A stretch of DNA of 63,689 bases from Hymenobacter mucosus (GTDB taxonomy: Bacteria; Bacteroidota; Bacteroidia; Cytophagales; Hymenobacteraceae): positions 1 to 63,689 of the forward strand of contig NZ_FZNS01000016.1 in the NCBI RefSeq assembly GCF_900188255.1. The letters run 5' to 3'. Every line of letters starts with the position of its first letter. The first letter of the stretch is position 1. Of the stretch, positions 18,983-28,600 are shown piece by piece. A program made the translations under genes and the position numbers. The notes beneath the pieces are model-generated. The model searched no databases and was not told the DNA's origin. It worked only from the letters and a program-made list of their open reading frames with translations.

Positions 18983-19630
18983 ATGAACAAGAAAATAGGA
19001 ATCCTAAGCCTGGCACTGTTGGGCCTTAGTGTCACGCAGGCCTCGGCTCAACTCGTGGTAACAGCTCCGGTACTAGAAGTACAAAGTGGGGTGCAAACTG
19101 GCTTGCAAGGCACCATGAAAGCTCTTTCATCGGCGGCTAACAAGCTGGTTTCGGCGGGGGTGAAGGAGCAAGAACTAACCAAGATGTTCTCGGAGAAGAA
19201 TATGCTCATGGCCAAAAACTGGTACGATGGGCTACTGTCGATTAGCTCGGCGGTCCGGGACTATCGCCGGGTGAAGAACATTTTCGAGAAGCAAACCCAA
19301 ATTATCCAACAGTACTCGTCGGCTATTGAGGTGCTGCGCAAGTCGCCTTTTATCAAGCCGCAACAGTTGGCCGATATGACGACCATGTACGGCAAGATGC
19401 TATTGGAAAGCTCCAACACCATTGGTGACTTGCAAACCATCGTGAGCCCGGCTATGCTCAAAATGACGGATGCCGAACGGATGCGCTTCATCGACCAACT
19501 GGACAAGAAGATTACCGACCAATCTGGCCTAGTGAATTACTACACGCAGCGCAACCTAATGATGATGCGCGTAGCCAAGGAACAGGCGCAAGACCTGGAA
19601 TCACTTAAAAACCTCATGTCGAAACGGTAG
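18983..19630 (+). CDS. TraI-type conjugal protein (DUF4141), first of a tandem pair
   Basis: 215 residues from the ATG at 18983; an earlier in-frame start overlaps the lipoprotein gene. A signal peptide ends in ASAQ (about residue 23) and the mature part is helical. Diagnostic stretches are WYDGLLSISSAVRDYRRV, MYGKML and MTDAERMRFI. DUF4141 proteins are VirB5-like, periplasmic or pilus-tip components. The next gene is a homologue of the same length. Confidence 0.8.
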   Translation: MNKKIGILSLALLGLSVTQASAQLVVTAPVLEVQSGVQTGLQGTMKALSSAANKLVSAGVKEQELTKMFSEKNMLMAKNWYDGLLSISSAVRDYRRVKNIFEKQTQIIQQYSSAIEVLRKSPFIKPQQLADMTTMYGKMLLESSNTIGDLQTIVSPAMLKMTDAERMRFIDQLDKKITDQSGLVNYYTQRNLMMMRVAKEQAQDLESLKNLMSKR

Positions 19631-19663
19631 GGGTAGGATGCTCACTTAAAAGCTTCAGCTAGT

Positions 19664-20311
19664 ATGAATACCTTCTCCAAATTCTTCGCGCTGGCCCTCG
19701 CCCTGGGTGCTCACCAAGCATACGCTCAACTACCAGCCGTTATATCGGCTCCTATCTCGGAAAAGATTTCGCGCAAGCAGATTGGCCACCAAACCGTATC
19801 GGGCACCTTGCTAGCGCAAGGCAAGCTGCTAGCGGCCGATATGAAGGTGGTAAGCGGTCAGATTAAGGGTGTAATCGACAAAACCCAACAGTTACACGAC
19901 CAATGGTATAGCAGCCTGCTACAAATCAGTTCCGGGGTTCGCACCTATCGCCGGGTACAGGAAATTTACGACCGCCAGGCCGCGATGATTACGCTGTACG
20001 CCAACATTATGCCTGAGCTGCGCAACAAGGGTCTTGATGCCAACCAGCTTGCCGGGGCTACTTCCATGTACGGTAAGATGCTGAATGAAAACATCGGCCT
20101 GCTTAGTGAACTGGTCGGGGTGCTCAGCGCCGGGAAGGCTAAAATGACGGATCCCGAACGGATAGAGTTCATCAACAACATCGCTGACAAAATAGAAGGG
20201 CAGCATGACTTGATGAACTACTATACCAGCAAGTGCCGGGCTGTTGCCCGCGTTCAGGCTCAAACTGTCCAAGATAAAGAGTCAGTACTAGCCCTGATGG
20301 GCAAGAAGTAA
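19664..20311 (+). CDS. TraI-type conjugal protein (DUF4141), second of a tandem pair
   Basis: 215 residues with a signal peptide ending in AYAQ. It is colinear with the preceding protein, sharing WYxxLLxISSxVRxYRRV, MYGKML, KMTDxER and a LxNYYT segment near the C terminus. The two diverge mostly in their first 60 mature residues. The pair looks like an old duplication, perhaps forming a heteromer of the VirB5-like part. Confidence 0.8.
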   Translation: MNTFSKFFALALALGAHQAYAQLPAVISAPISEKISRKQIGHQTVSGTLLAQGKLLAADMKVVSGQIKGVIDKTQQLHDQWYSSLLQISSGVRTYRRVQEIYDRQAAMITLYANIMPELRNKGLDANQLAGATSMYGKMLNENIGLLSELVGVLSAGKAKMTDPERIEFINNIADKIEGQHDLMNYYTSKCRAVARVQAQTVQDKESVLALMGKK

Positions 20312-20360
20312 TCGCCGCTTAGCTATTCTATTTCCGTCCCGAATCTTACTCCCCTTTCCT

Positions 20361-21521
20361 ATGGACATGAATTCTATCCTCGCGCAAGTAGACGCGATGG
20401 AAACCATGTTGGATGATTTGTACACCAACATGATGCCGCTTGTATCCCAATTCACGAATCTAGGTCGGGCAATTGGCGGTGTGGGCGCACTTATTTACAT
20501 CAGTGCCAAAGTGTGGGGGCACATTGCGCGGGCGGAACCTATCGACGTGTACCCGCTGCTGCGGCCGTTTTTAATTGGCTTGTGCATCCTGTTCTTCCCG
20601 GCGCTCTGCCAGGGCCTACGAGGCTTTACCGGGGCGCTGTCCCATAGCACCGATTCAATCCGAAACGACCAATCCGCTAAGATTGTCGCGCTGCAAGAAG
20701 AAAAAAAGAATATTCTGGCTAATAAGCCGGAAAACAAGGATTTCGCCACGGATGAAGCCTACGAGCGCAAGCTAGCCGACTTGGCCGGGCCTACCGGGAT
20801 GGGGGGTATTGGTGACCGAATGAGCCTTACCTTCCAGAAGGTTTCTTATGATGTAAACCAGAACTTCCGGGAGTGGATGAAGAACACGCTCGAACTGTTC
20901 CACGTTGGGGCGCGGCTGCTCATTCACTTTCTCTCCACCTTTATCCTGGTGGTGCTTTCGGTACTCGGGCCCATAACGTTCGGCATTGCCATTTTCCCCG
21001 GCTTTGGGGGCGGTATTCAGAAATGGCTTGGCCACTTCATTACAATTTCGCTGTGGGTGCCGGTGGCCAATGTGTTCGGGGCCATGATGGCCTCGTTCCA
21101 GGTGCAAATGCTGCAAGGCGACATTGACCGCCTGAACGCGCAACGCGGGGTAGATTCCGCTGATTTCGGCTACTTGGTCTTCCTGCTCGTGGCCATTGCG
21201 GGCTACGTGCTGGTGCCCTTCATTACGGATATGCTCATTTCGGCTAGCGGTGCTGGCTCAGCGGCCGGTGCTTTCGTGAGCGCGGCTACGGGTGGCGCTG
21301 CGGCGGCTGGCGCGGGCATGGGTGCTGCGGGCCGCATGGGTGCGCAGGGCGTTTCGGCTGGCGCTTCCGGTGTGGGAACAGTAGTTGGGGCAGCGCAGGG
21401 TGGCTTTGGCTTCAGCGGCGCGGCCAATATGACGCGGGGCGAACAGCTTGGCCATCGGGCCGGGTCAGCCATCCGGGAGCGAGTAGGCGGCTACTTCGGC
21501 CGCAACAACGGCAATTCTTAA
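20361..21521 (+). CDS. traJ: TraJ-type conjugal protein, VirB6-like
   Basis: 386 residues. Several transmembrane helices occur (about 35-50, 65-85, 185-215 and 270-300), and the C-terminal 90 residues are Gly/Ala-rich. The N-terminal MMPLVSQFTNLGRAIGGVGALIYI and LRPFLIGLCI stretches match TraJ of Bacteroidetes elements. It is a polytopic inner-membrane channel protein. A GACCGGGC-type hairpin follows its stop. Confidence 0.88.
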   Translation: MDMNSILAQVDAMETMLDDLYTNMMPLVSQFTNLGRAIGGVGALIYISAKVWGHIARAEPIDVYPLLRPFLIGLCILFFPALCQGLRGFTGALSHSTDSIRNDQSAKIVALQEEKKNILANKPENKDFATDEAYERKLADLAGPTGMGGIGDRMSLTFQKVSYDVNQNFREWMKNTLELFHVGARLLIHFLSTFILVVLSVLGPITFGIAIFPGFGGGIQKWLGHFITISLWVPVANVFGAMMASFQVQMLQGDIDRLNAQRGVDSADFGYLVFLLVAIAGYVLVPFITDMLISASGAGSAAGAFVSAATGGAAAAGAGMGAAGRMGAQGVSAGASGVGTVVGAAQGGFGFSGAANMTRGEQLGHRAGSAIRERVGGYFGRNNGNS

Positions 21522-21526
21522 TCACC

Positions 21527-21550
21527 AGGACCGGGCACTAGCCCGGTCCT
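21527..21550 (+). terminator. GACCGGGC hairpin between traJ and traK
   Basis: AGGACCGGGC (21527-21536) and GCCCGGTCCT (21541-21550) pair perfectly around ACTA. It shares the GACCGGGC core with the hairpin after traF. There is no U-tract, so attenuation or mRNA protection is more likely than full termination. Confidence 0.55.
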
Positions 21551-21565
21551 CTAGCTGCTACCATC

Positions 21566-22180
21566 ATGTTTGAATCCCTGAAAACCATTGATTCTGCCTT
21601 CAAACAGGTAAAAACCCTGGCTATCATTTTCATTGTCTCCGTCCTGACGCTGGCCGTTACCATTGCCTACTTTTCCTTTCAGAACTCAGCGGCGGCAGCG
21701 AATCGGATTTATGTATTAGAGGGTGGCCAACTGCTCACCGCTGGCGCAACCGATGCGCGGGCTAACCGGCCAGTAGAAGCCCGGAGCCACGTTAAGCGGT
21801 TTCACGAATTATTCTTTAGCCTGGACCCCGACCAAAAGGCCATTGATGGCAATATCAATCAGGCACTTTACCTGGCTGATAACTCCGCGAAACGGGAGTA
21901 CGAGAACTTGAAAGAGCGCGGGTTTTACAACGACTTGATTTCTGCCAATATCAGCATGGAAATTACGGTTGATAGCGTGGTGCTCAGCAATACCCGGCCC
22001 ATTACGGCCCGCACGTTTGCCCACCAGCGCCTGATTCGAGCTACTTCTTATACCAACCGGGACTTAGTTGCCGACTGCACCCTGCGGGACGTAACGCGCT
22101 CGGAAAACAACCCGCACGGCTTCATCATGGAAAACTGGCGGGTAGTGCAGAATAACACCTTATCCACTATCGCCCGTTAA
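21566..22180 (+). CDS. traK: TraK-type conjugal protein, VirB8-like
   Basis: 204 residues: a short cytoplasmic N terminus, one transmembrane helix (about 17-38) and a periplasmic NTF2-like domain with the family segment HVKRFHELFFSLDPD. It is an assembly factor of the inner-membrane complex. The next gene, traM, starts five bases later; no traL-like gene lies between them as it does in Bacteroides elements. Confidence 0.9.
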   Translation: MFESLKTIDSAFKQVKTLAIIFIVSVLTLAVTIAYFSFQNSAAAANRIYVLEGGQLLTAGATDARANRPVEARSHVKRFHELFFSLDPDQKAIDGNINQALYLADNSAKREYENLKERGFYNDLISANISMEITVDSVVLSNTRPITARTFAHQRLIRATSYTNRDLVADCTLRDVTRSENNPHGFIMENWRVVQNNTLSTIAR

Positions 22181-22185
22181 GTCCT

Positions 22186-23394
22186 ATGGCTACCACCACA
22201 AAAGATGCGCAGTTCTACCGGACGCGCAAAATGGCGGTCTTTATTCCCATTGTCGGGGTGCCGTTTATGGCCGCTATGTTTTGGCTGGGGGATGGGGGCA
22301 AGGGCGCCGAAGCAGCGGGCGTTGCACCACCTGTTGCCGGTATCAATACGGAATTACCCAAAGCAGGCGCTAGTAACATTACCAGCAGCAAATTAGCCGC
22401 GTATGCCGCCCCGGTTGATTCCATGCGTAACCGGGGCCTTGTTTCTGGCAAAGTAGATACTGTTTCTGCACCGGGCGCTGCAACCGGCTTGGCTTATGGA
22501 GTGGCGGCGAATGGTCAACCTAGCTCGGCTCCGGCTGACGCGCAGGTACTGGCGGCGCAGCAGCAGTTGGCCGCGGTACAAGCCGCGCAGCAAAGCAGCG
22601 GGCAAGTAGCCGCGCCGGCTACCTCGTCCCTAACGCCGGAACAGCAGATGGAATTGATGCGCTCTCAGCATCAGCGCGAATTGGAAGCGGCCCGCACCCA
22701 AGCTACTCTCGAACGCATCAATGCTCAAACCAATGCCGGAGTAATGGCTTCGGCTAGCGGTGGGGGTGCTGCCGTAGCGGTTACCAAACCAGCTGCACCC
22801 GTTAAAAAGAAACCGGCTACTAAGGCTATCGTGGAAGATAACGATGCTATTGTCTCGCGCCTGGGTGCTAGCAGCGGCACTAAGCGCACGGCCTCTTTTC
22901 AAGGGTTGGATGATGGTAGCTCGGCCAATGTCGATGCCAATACCTTACCGGCGGTTATTCACGAATCACAAGAAGTGGTGAGCGGTTCGCTGGTGAAAAT
23001 GCGGCTTACAGAACCGGCCGTAGTTAATGGCCACAAGCTGGCGGCAAACACCTTCATCTATGGTACGTGTAGCCTCAGCGGGGAACGGTTGAGCATTACC
23101 ATTGAAACACTAAAAGCGGGGGGTAGCATCTTCCCGGCTTCGCTCGAAGTGTACGACGTGGACGGATTGCAGGGCCTACACATTCCGGGTACTATCACGC
23201 GGGATGCCAGCAAGCAAGCGGGGGCTGACGCAATGGGCGCGGCCGATATGATGACCATGAGTGCGGACCCTACCACGGCGGCGGCTGGGGTAGCGGTAAC
23301 GGCGGTAAAGAGCTTGGGCCAGAAGAAAATTCGCTTGGTCAAAGTGCGCCTGAAAGCTGGGTACAATATCATGTTGAAAGTCGATAAAGATTAA
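22186..23394 (+). CDS. traM: TraM-type conjugal protein, VirB10-like
   Basis: 402 residues with an N-terminal transmembrane helix (about 15-33), an Ala/Gln-rich periplasmic linker with a coiled-coil stretch (to about 200), and a C-terminal beta domain (about 255-402) with VKMRLTEPAVVNGHKLAANTF. This is the Bacteroidetes TraM/VirB10-like scaffold that spans the envelope. It ends 17 bases before traN. Confidence 0.9.
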   Translation: MATTTKDAQFYRTRKMAVFIPIVGVPFMAAMFWLGDGGKGAEAAGVAPPVAGINTELPKAGASNITSSKLAAYAAPVDSMRNRGLVSGKVDTVSAPGAATGLAYGVAANGQPSSAPADAQVLAAQQQLAAVQAAQQSSGQVAAPATSSLTPEQQMELMRSQHQRELEAARTQATLERINAQTNAGVMASASGGGAAVAVTKPAAPVKKKPATKAIVEDNDAIVSRLGASSGTKRTASFQGLDDGSSANVDANTLPAVIHESQEVVSGSLVKMRLTEPAVVNGHKLAANTFIYGTCSLSGERLSITIETLKAGGSIFPASLEVYDVDGLQGLHIPGTITRDASKQAGADAMGAADMMTMSADPTTAAAGVAVTAVKSLGQKKIRLVKVRLKAGYNIMLKVDKD

Positions 23395-23411
23395 CCTAAT
23401 CCCTCCCTCCT

Positions 23412-24461
23412 ATGAATAAGCCCCTCCTTTCCCTTGGTGCCGCCCTCGCGCTGGCCTTGCTCAACGCTTCGCCTATCCTGGCCCAAGCCAATACGCCGCA
23501 AGGGCGCTCTTATCGCGCTAACTCTATGCGTCAGGCCAAAAGCCAGTACGTTGATGTACCGGACAATAACGCTCAGAGAGCCCCTAAGATGCTGGACTAC
23601 TCGGATGATAACGAGATGGCTTCTTATCCACTTTATGTGAGCGACCAAAAGACTACTCACTTGGTGTTTCCCTTCCCGGTGACGTATGTTGACTTGGGTA
23701 GCGCGGGCCTAATTGCGGCGAAGGCTACGGGCGCGGAGAACATTGTTCGCGTGAAAGCAGCGGCCAAGGGCTTCGCGGAAACCAACATGACGGTTCTAAC
23801 CTCAGATGGTAAGCTGTACTCGTTTCTGGTCAACTACAATTCCAACCCCAAAATACTGTCGCTGAACCTGGGCGCGGGCACTGCCGCCGTTCGGTCCAAC
23901 TCTCTTTCTAGCTCACCGGCCATTGCCTCTACGTCACGCTCCACCACGGAGGCCATTCTATCCAACTCGCCTATTCCCCAAGGCAACCTCGATGCATTCT
24001 CAGTTGAAGCATTGGCCGGAAAAGGCACGGCGGATAGCAAAACAGCCAATCAACTCAGCCTGCGGGCGGGCTCGGTAGGGTATCAGAACGAAACGCTGTT
24101 TTTCCCGCTGCACATCGCCAACAAGTCGAACGTGACGTATGATATAGACTTCGTGAAGTTCTACATTCAAGATAAGAAGGTAGCGAAACGCACGGCTGAA
24201 CAAGCCATTGAGATTTCGCCTATCTACGTCTACAATGGGCCTCAGCAGAAGATTGAAGCACAAGGCAAACTAGAAAAGGTATTCATCTTCAAAAAATTCA
24301 CCATTCCTGACAAGAAGCAGTTAGTTATCGAGCTGTACGAAAAGGGGGGTGGACGTAACATCAAGCTCACGCTGGCCAACTCGGATTTGTTGAAGGCCCG
24401 CACGTATAAGGGTACTGCCGTAGCCACTGGCGTAGCGGCGGGTGCTATTGGGGCTAGATAG
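23412..24461 (+). CDS. traN: TraN-type conjugal protein (DUF4138), VirB9-like
   Basis: 349 residues with a signal peptide ending in ILAQ (about 25). The DUF4138 signature KTTHLVFPFPVTYVDLGS is at about 75-95, and a C-terminal beta domain contains YDIDFVKFYI. It is the outer-membrane-core partner of TraM. Confidence 0.9.
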   Translation: MNKPLLSLGAALALALLNASPILAQANTPQGRSYRANSMRQAKSQYVDVPDNNAQRAPKMLDYSDDNEMASYPLYVSDQKTTHLVFPFPVTYVDLGSAGLIAAKATGAENIVRVKAAAKGFAETNMTVLTSDGKLYSFLVNYNSNPKILSLNLGAGTAAVRSNSLSSSPAIASTSRSTTEAILSNSPIPQGNLDAFSVEALAGKGTADSKTANQLSLRAGSVGYQNETLFFPLHIANKSNVTYDIDFVKFYIQDKKVAKRTAEQAIEISPIYVYNGPQQKIEAQGKLEKVFIFKKFTIPDKKQLVIELYEKGGGRNIKLTLANSDLLKARTYKGTAVATGVAAGAIGAR

Positions 24462-24547
24462 TCTGCGACCTTCTAAGCTGCTGGGGGCATTGCTCCTGGC
24501 AGCTCTTGGTATAGTAGCTAGCACTTCTCGTTCTAAAGCCTACTACC

Positions 24548-24835
24548 ATGAGCAAAAAACGGTTTCCTCGTCTGGCCGCGCTAGCGGCTTCACTGTTTGA
24601 GCAACCTATCTCGAAGAATTATGTCGGCTTGTCGATAATCTTCATTGTGCTAGGCGGGTTTGTAGTCTACACGGACAACAATTTTCCCGAAATAGCGAAG
24701 CACCTTGTTATGGTGGCCGTGATGCTAGGCATTGCCCGGTTGTTCAATCCTGAGCCGATGCGCTGGGCGTGGGTGGGAGTTGTGGGAATTATGAGCTTAC
24801 TTCTAGTCTTGGACTTAGCCATACTCTTTATGTAG
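24548..24835 (+). CDS. Small three-helix membrane protein at the end of the tra run
   Basis: 95 residues with hydrophobic segments at about 26-42, 50-63 and 75-95. No family was recognised. It follows traN by 86 bases and precedes a hairpin, so it is likely the last gene of the operon. A TraL-like or immunity role would be a guess. Confidence 0.55.
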   Translation: MSKKRFPRLAALAASLFEQPISKNYVGLSIIFIVLGGFVVYTDNNFPEIAKHLVMVAVMLGIARLFNPEPMRWAWVGVVGIMSLLLVLDLAILFM

Positions 24836-24848
24836 TTGGCAAGCCGTA

Positions 24849-24886
24849 TTATTGCTGCTGTCCTGCTTTATTCATAGCAGCAATAA
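24849..24886 (+). terminator. Hairpin at the end of the tra operon
   Basis: TTATTGCTGCT (24849-24859) pairs with AGCAGCAATAA (24876-24886) across a 16-base loop. It lies 13 bases past the last tra-run stop and probably terminates the operon. Confidence 0.55.
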
Positions 24887-25027
24887 GGGGGTAGCGCTAG
24901 AGTCAAAGCGAGGATTCTAGCTGAGTTCAGTTAGCATTAGGGTTTTGGTTAGCAGGCTAGCCTTGAGACGTACTTCCAACCGTGTGCTGCTACTGTCCTA
25001 CATTCATTTCGTGCTTTTAAGAAACCC

Positions 25028-25053
25028 TGGCCTATGTACGATTGTATAGGCCA
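25028..25053. promoter_or_regulatory. Inverted repeat upstream of the divalent-metal efflux operon
   Basis: TGGCCTAT (25028-25035) and ATAGGCCA (25046-25053) are perfect inverted arms with a 10-base spacer, 38 bases before the DUF6660 start. This is a candidate operator for the Fur-type regulator coded at 31696 or for another dimeric metal sensor. Confidence 0.45.
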
Positions 25054-25091
25054 GTAGCGGCAAGTACTGATCGTCGCTATATTTGCCCGGA

Positions 25092-25421
25092 ATGCGTCTG
25101 ACTGCTCTGTTTTTTGCCTTGTACTTCGCGTGTCTCTCGTGCTTAACCTGCGCTGACGAGACTCCTGTGTGCAAAGACCAGACGCAAACAACCGTGGCCG
25201 CCTCGTCCCATTCGGATTGTGGGGCTGATGCTTTGGGGGACTGGTGTTCTCCCCTGTGCCAGTGCCACTGCTGCGGCGGGGCCGTCGTACCGCTCGCCCC
25301 ACTACAAGCGCTTGTCCAAGCCCGGACCCAAGTATGGAACTCAGCCCGCCACCACGCCCAACTTGTGGTAGCGGCGCCAACTCGCGCTCCAGGGGCTATC
25401 TGGCAACCGCCGCGGGCCTAA
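25092..25421 (+). CDS. Cys-rich secreted protein, DUF6660-like
   Basis: 109 residues from the ATG at 25092; a TTG at 25083 is also in frame. A signal peptide is followed by a Cys-rich centre ending CSPLCQCHCCGG, then a Pro/Ala-rich tail. Such short proteins often precede CusA/CzcA genes in Bacteroidetes. It is probably a periplasmic metal-binding protein for the pump; the role is inferred from context. Confidence 0.6.
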   Translation: MRLTALFFALYFACLSCLTCADETPVCKDQTQTTVAASSHSDCGADALGDWCSPLCQCHCCGGAVVPLAPLQALVQARTQVWNSARHHAQLVVAAPTRAPGAIWQPPRA

Positions 25422-25612
25422 CCTTTCCCTCGTTTTCCTGCTGACCACCCCACCGGGCGGCCTGCTCCGCTATGGAGCAGCTCGGCTCGGCTTGCCAACG
25501 CGTGCATTGACGCGGGGTGCGTCTTGGCCACGCCGTTCCTGTCTACTCGCTAGCCGGAACCGCCTCGCCGCAGGGTTTTCACGGAAGTGTTAGACCTAAC
25601 CCCAACCAGCGG

Positions 25613-28600
25613 ATGTTCGACCGGCTGATCTATTTTTCCATTCACAACAAGCTCATCATCGGGCTGCTGACCCTGGCCTTGATCGCCTGGGGCGGCTACT
25701 CGCTCAGTCGGCTACCCATTGACGCGGTCCCCGACATTACCACCAACCAAGTCGTCGTCTACACGGTAGCGCCCTCGCTGGCCGCCAGCGACATCGAGCG
25801 CCTCGTTTCTTTTCCAGTCGAGCAGAGTGTGGCCACCATTCCCGGCCGCGAGGAAGTACGCTCGTTCTCGCGCTTTGGCCTCTCGGTCGTGACCATCGTC
25901 TTCGAGGACAAGATTGATATTTACTGGGCTCGCCAGCAAGTAGCCGAGCGCCTGCGCGAAGCCGAAAGCCAGATCCCGGCCAGCATCGGCCGTCCGGAAC
26001 TGGCGCCCGTCAGCACCGGCCTGGGCGAAGTGTACCAGTACCTGGTGCGGGCTAAACCCGGCTACGAAAAGAAGTACGACGCCCGCGAGCTGCGCACCAT
26101 TCAGGACTGGATTGTGCGGCGGCAATTGCTCGGCACGCCCGGCGTGGCCGACGTGGCCAGCTTTGGCGGCCAACTCAAGCAGTACGAAATCCGGTTGGAT
26201 CCCGACCGGCTGCGCTCGCTTGGCGTCACCATTGACCAGGTCTATCAGGCCATCTCACGCAACAACCAGAATGCCGGGGGGGCCTACCTCGACCAGAAGC
26301 CCACCGCCTACTTTATCCGCACCGAAGGATTGGCCGAGAATACGGCCGACCTGGGCAACATCGTCGTGCGCAGCACCCAAGGCGGCATGCCGGTGCTGGT
26401 ACGCGATGTGGCCGACGTGCGCCTGGGCTCAGCCGTGCGCTACGGGGCCATGACGCGCAACGCGGAGGGCGAAGTCACCGGCGGCCTGGTACTCATGCTC
26501 AAAGGAGCCAACGCCAACGAAGTCATCCAAGCGGTAAAAGAGCGCATGACTACCGTGCGCAAGTCGTTGCCGGAAGGGGTGACCATCGACGTGTACCTGG
26601 ACCGCTCGGACCTGGTCGGCCGGGCCATCAGCACCGTCACCAAAAACCTGGTGGAGGGCGCCCTGATCGTGATTTTCGTGCTGGTGTTGTTTCTCGGCAA
26701 CTGGCGGGCCGGGCTGGTCGTGGCCTCGGTAATTCCGCTGGCCATGCTCTTTGCCATCAGTATGATGCGCCTGTTCGGGGTCTCGGGTAACCTGCTCTCG
26801 CTCGGAGCCATTGACTTCGGGCTGGTCGTAGACGGCGCTGTCATCATCGTCGAGGCCATCGTGCACCGTTTGCACGGCGGGCAGTTGCGCGTGCCCGGGG
26901 GCCGCCTCAACGCGGCGCAGATGAACGAGGAAACCTACCACGCGGCCAGCAAAATCCGTTCATCGGCTGCCTTTGGCGAAATCATTATCCTGATTGTGTA
27001 CCTGCCCTTGCTGGCGCTGGCCGGCATTGAGGGCAAGATGTTCCGGCCGATGGCCGAAACCGTGGCCTTCGCCATTGTCGGCGCCTTCCTGCTAAGTCTG
27101 ACGTACGTGCCCATGATGTCGGCGCTGGCCTTGAGCCGCTCCACCGAGACGAAGCGCACGTTCTCGGACCGGCTGATGAGCGGGCTGGAAGCCCGCTACC
27201 GGCCGGTACTGGAATGGGCCCTGCGCCGCCAAGCGGTGGTATTGGTTGCCGCCGTGGCCTTGTTTGGGGGGGCGCTGCTGCTGTTCCGAACTCTGGGCGG
27301 CGAGTTCATCCCGCAACTGGCCGAGGGGGACTTTGCCATCGAGATGCGCACGCTCACCGGCTCGTCGCTGAGCTACACCGTGGATAAAAGCCAGGAGGCG
27401 GGCGCCATCCTCACCAAGCAGTTTCCGGAAGTGAAGGAGGTAGTCGCCAAAATCGGGGCCGCCGAAATTCCCACCGACCCCATGCCAGTGGAAGCGGCCG
27501 ACGTCATGGTGATCCTGGAAAAGGACCAACGCAAATGGACCTCGGCGCGCACGCAGGAAGAGTTGGCCGAGAAGATGGCCGAAGCGCTGGCAGTAATACC
27601 CGGCGTCACCTTTGGCTTCCAGCAGCCGATTCAGATGCGCTTCAACGAACTGATTTCCGGCGCCAAGCAGGACGTGGTGCTCAAAATCTACGGGGAAGAC
27701 TTGCAGCAGCTCGCCGCCTACGCGGAGCGGGCGGCCCGCCTGGTACGGCAAGTAGAAGGAGCCGAAGACGTGTACGTGGAACAGGTGACCGGCCTGCCCC
27801 AAATCGTGGTGAAGCTAGACCGTAACCGGCTGGCCCGTTTCGGGCTGAACGCCGAGGACGTGAACCGCACGGTGCAGACCGCGTTTGCCGGGCAGAGCGC
27901 CGGGCAGCTTTTCGAGCAGGAGCGCCGCTTCGACGTCGTGCTACGCCTCGCGCCCGAACTGCGCCAGAATATCAACAACGTGCGGCAACTGCTGGTGGCC
28001 ACGCCTACCGGCGAGCAACTCCCGTTGGAGCAAGTAGCGACGGTGGAGTTGCAGGAAGGCCCCAACCAGATCCAGCGCGACGACGCCAAGCGCCGCATTT
28101 CGGTGGCCTTCAACGTGCGGGGGCGCGACGTGGAAAGCATTGTCCAGGAGTTGCAGGGCAAGATGGACCAACAACTAAAGCTGGCTCCCGGCTACTACAC
28201 CACCTACGGCGGGCAGTTCGAGAACCTGCGCCAGGCCACCGAGCGCCTAAGCATCGCCGTGCCGGTGGCGCTGCTGCTCATTTTTGTGCTCTTGTTCTTC
28301 ACGTTTAAGTCGTTGAAGCAGTCGGTGATGATTTTCACGGCCATTCCCCTCTCGGCTATCGGCGGGGTGCTGGCCTTGTGGCTACGCGGCATGCCGTTCA
28401 GCATCTCGGCCGGAGTAGGCTTCATTGCCCTGTTCGGGGTAGCTGTGCTGAACGGCATTGTGCTGATCGGCTACTTCAACCAGCTCAAGGAAGAAGGCTA
28501 CATCGACCTGTATCAGCGCATTCTGGAAGGCACGCAGGTACGGTTGCGGCCGGTGCTGATGACGGCCACCGTCGCTTCGTTGGGATTTCTGCCGATGGCC

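Noticed and set aside
26429..28458. Several antisense frames across the RND/TolC gene
   Set aside because: They are long open frames caused by high GC at third positions; the plus-strand gene is clearly the coding one.
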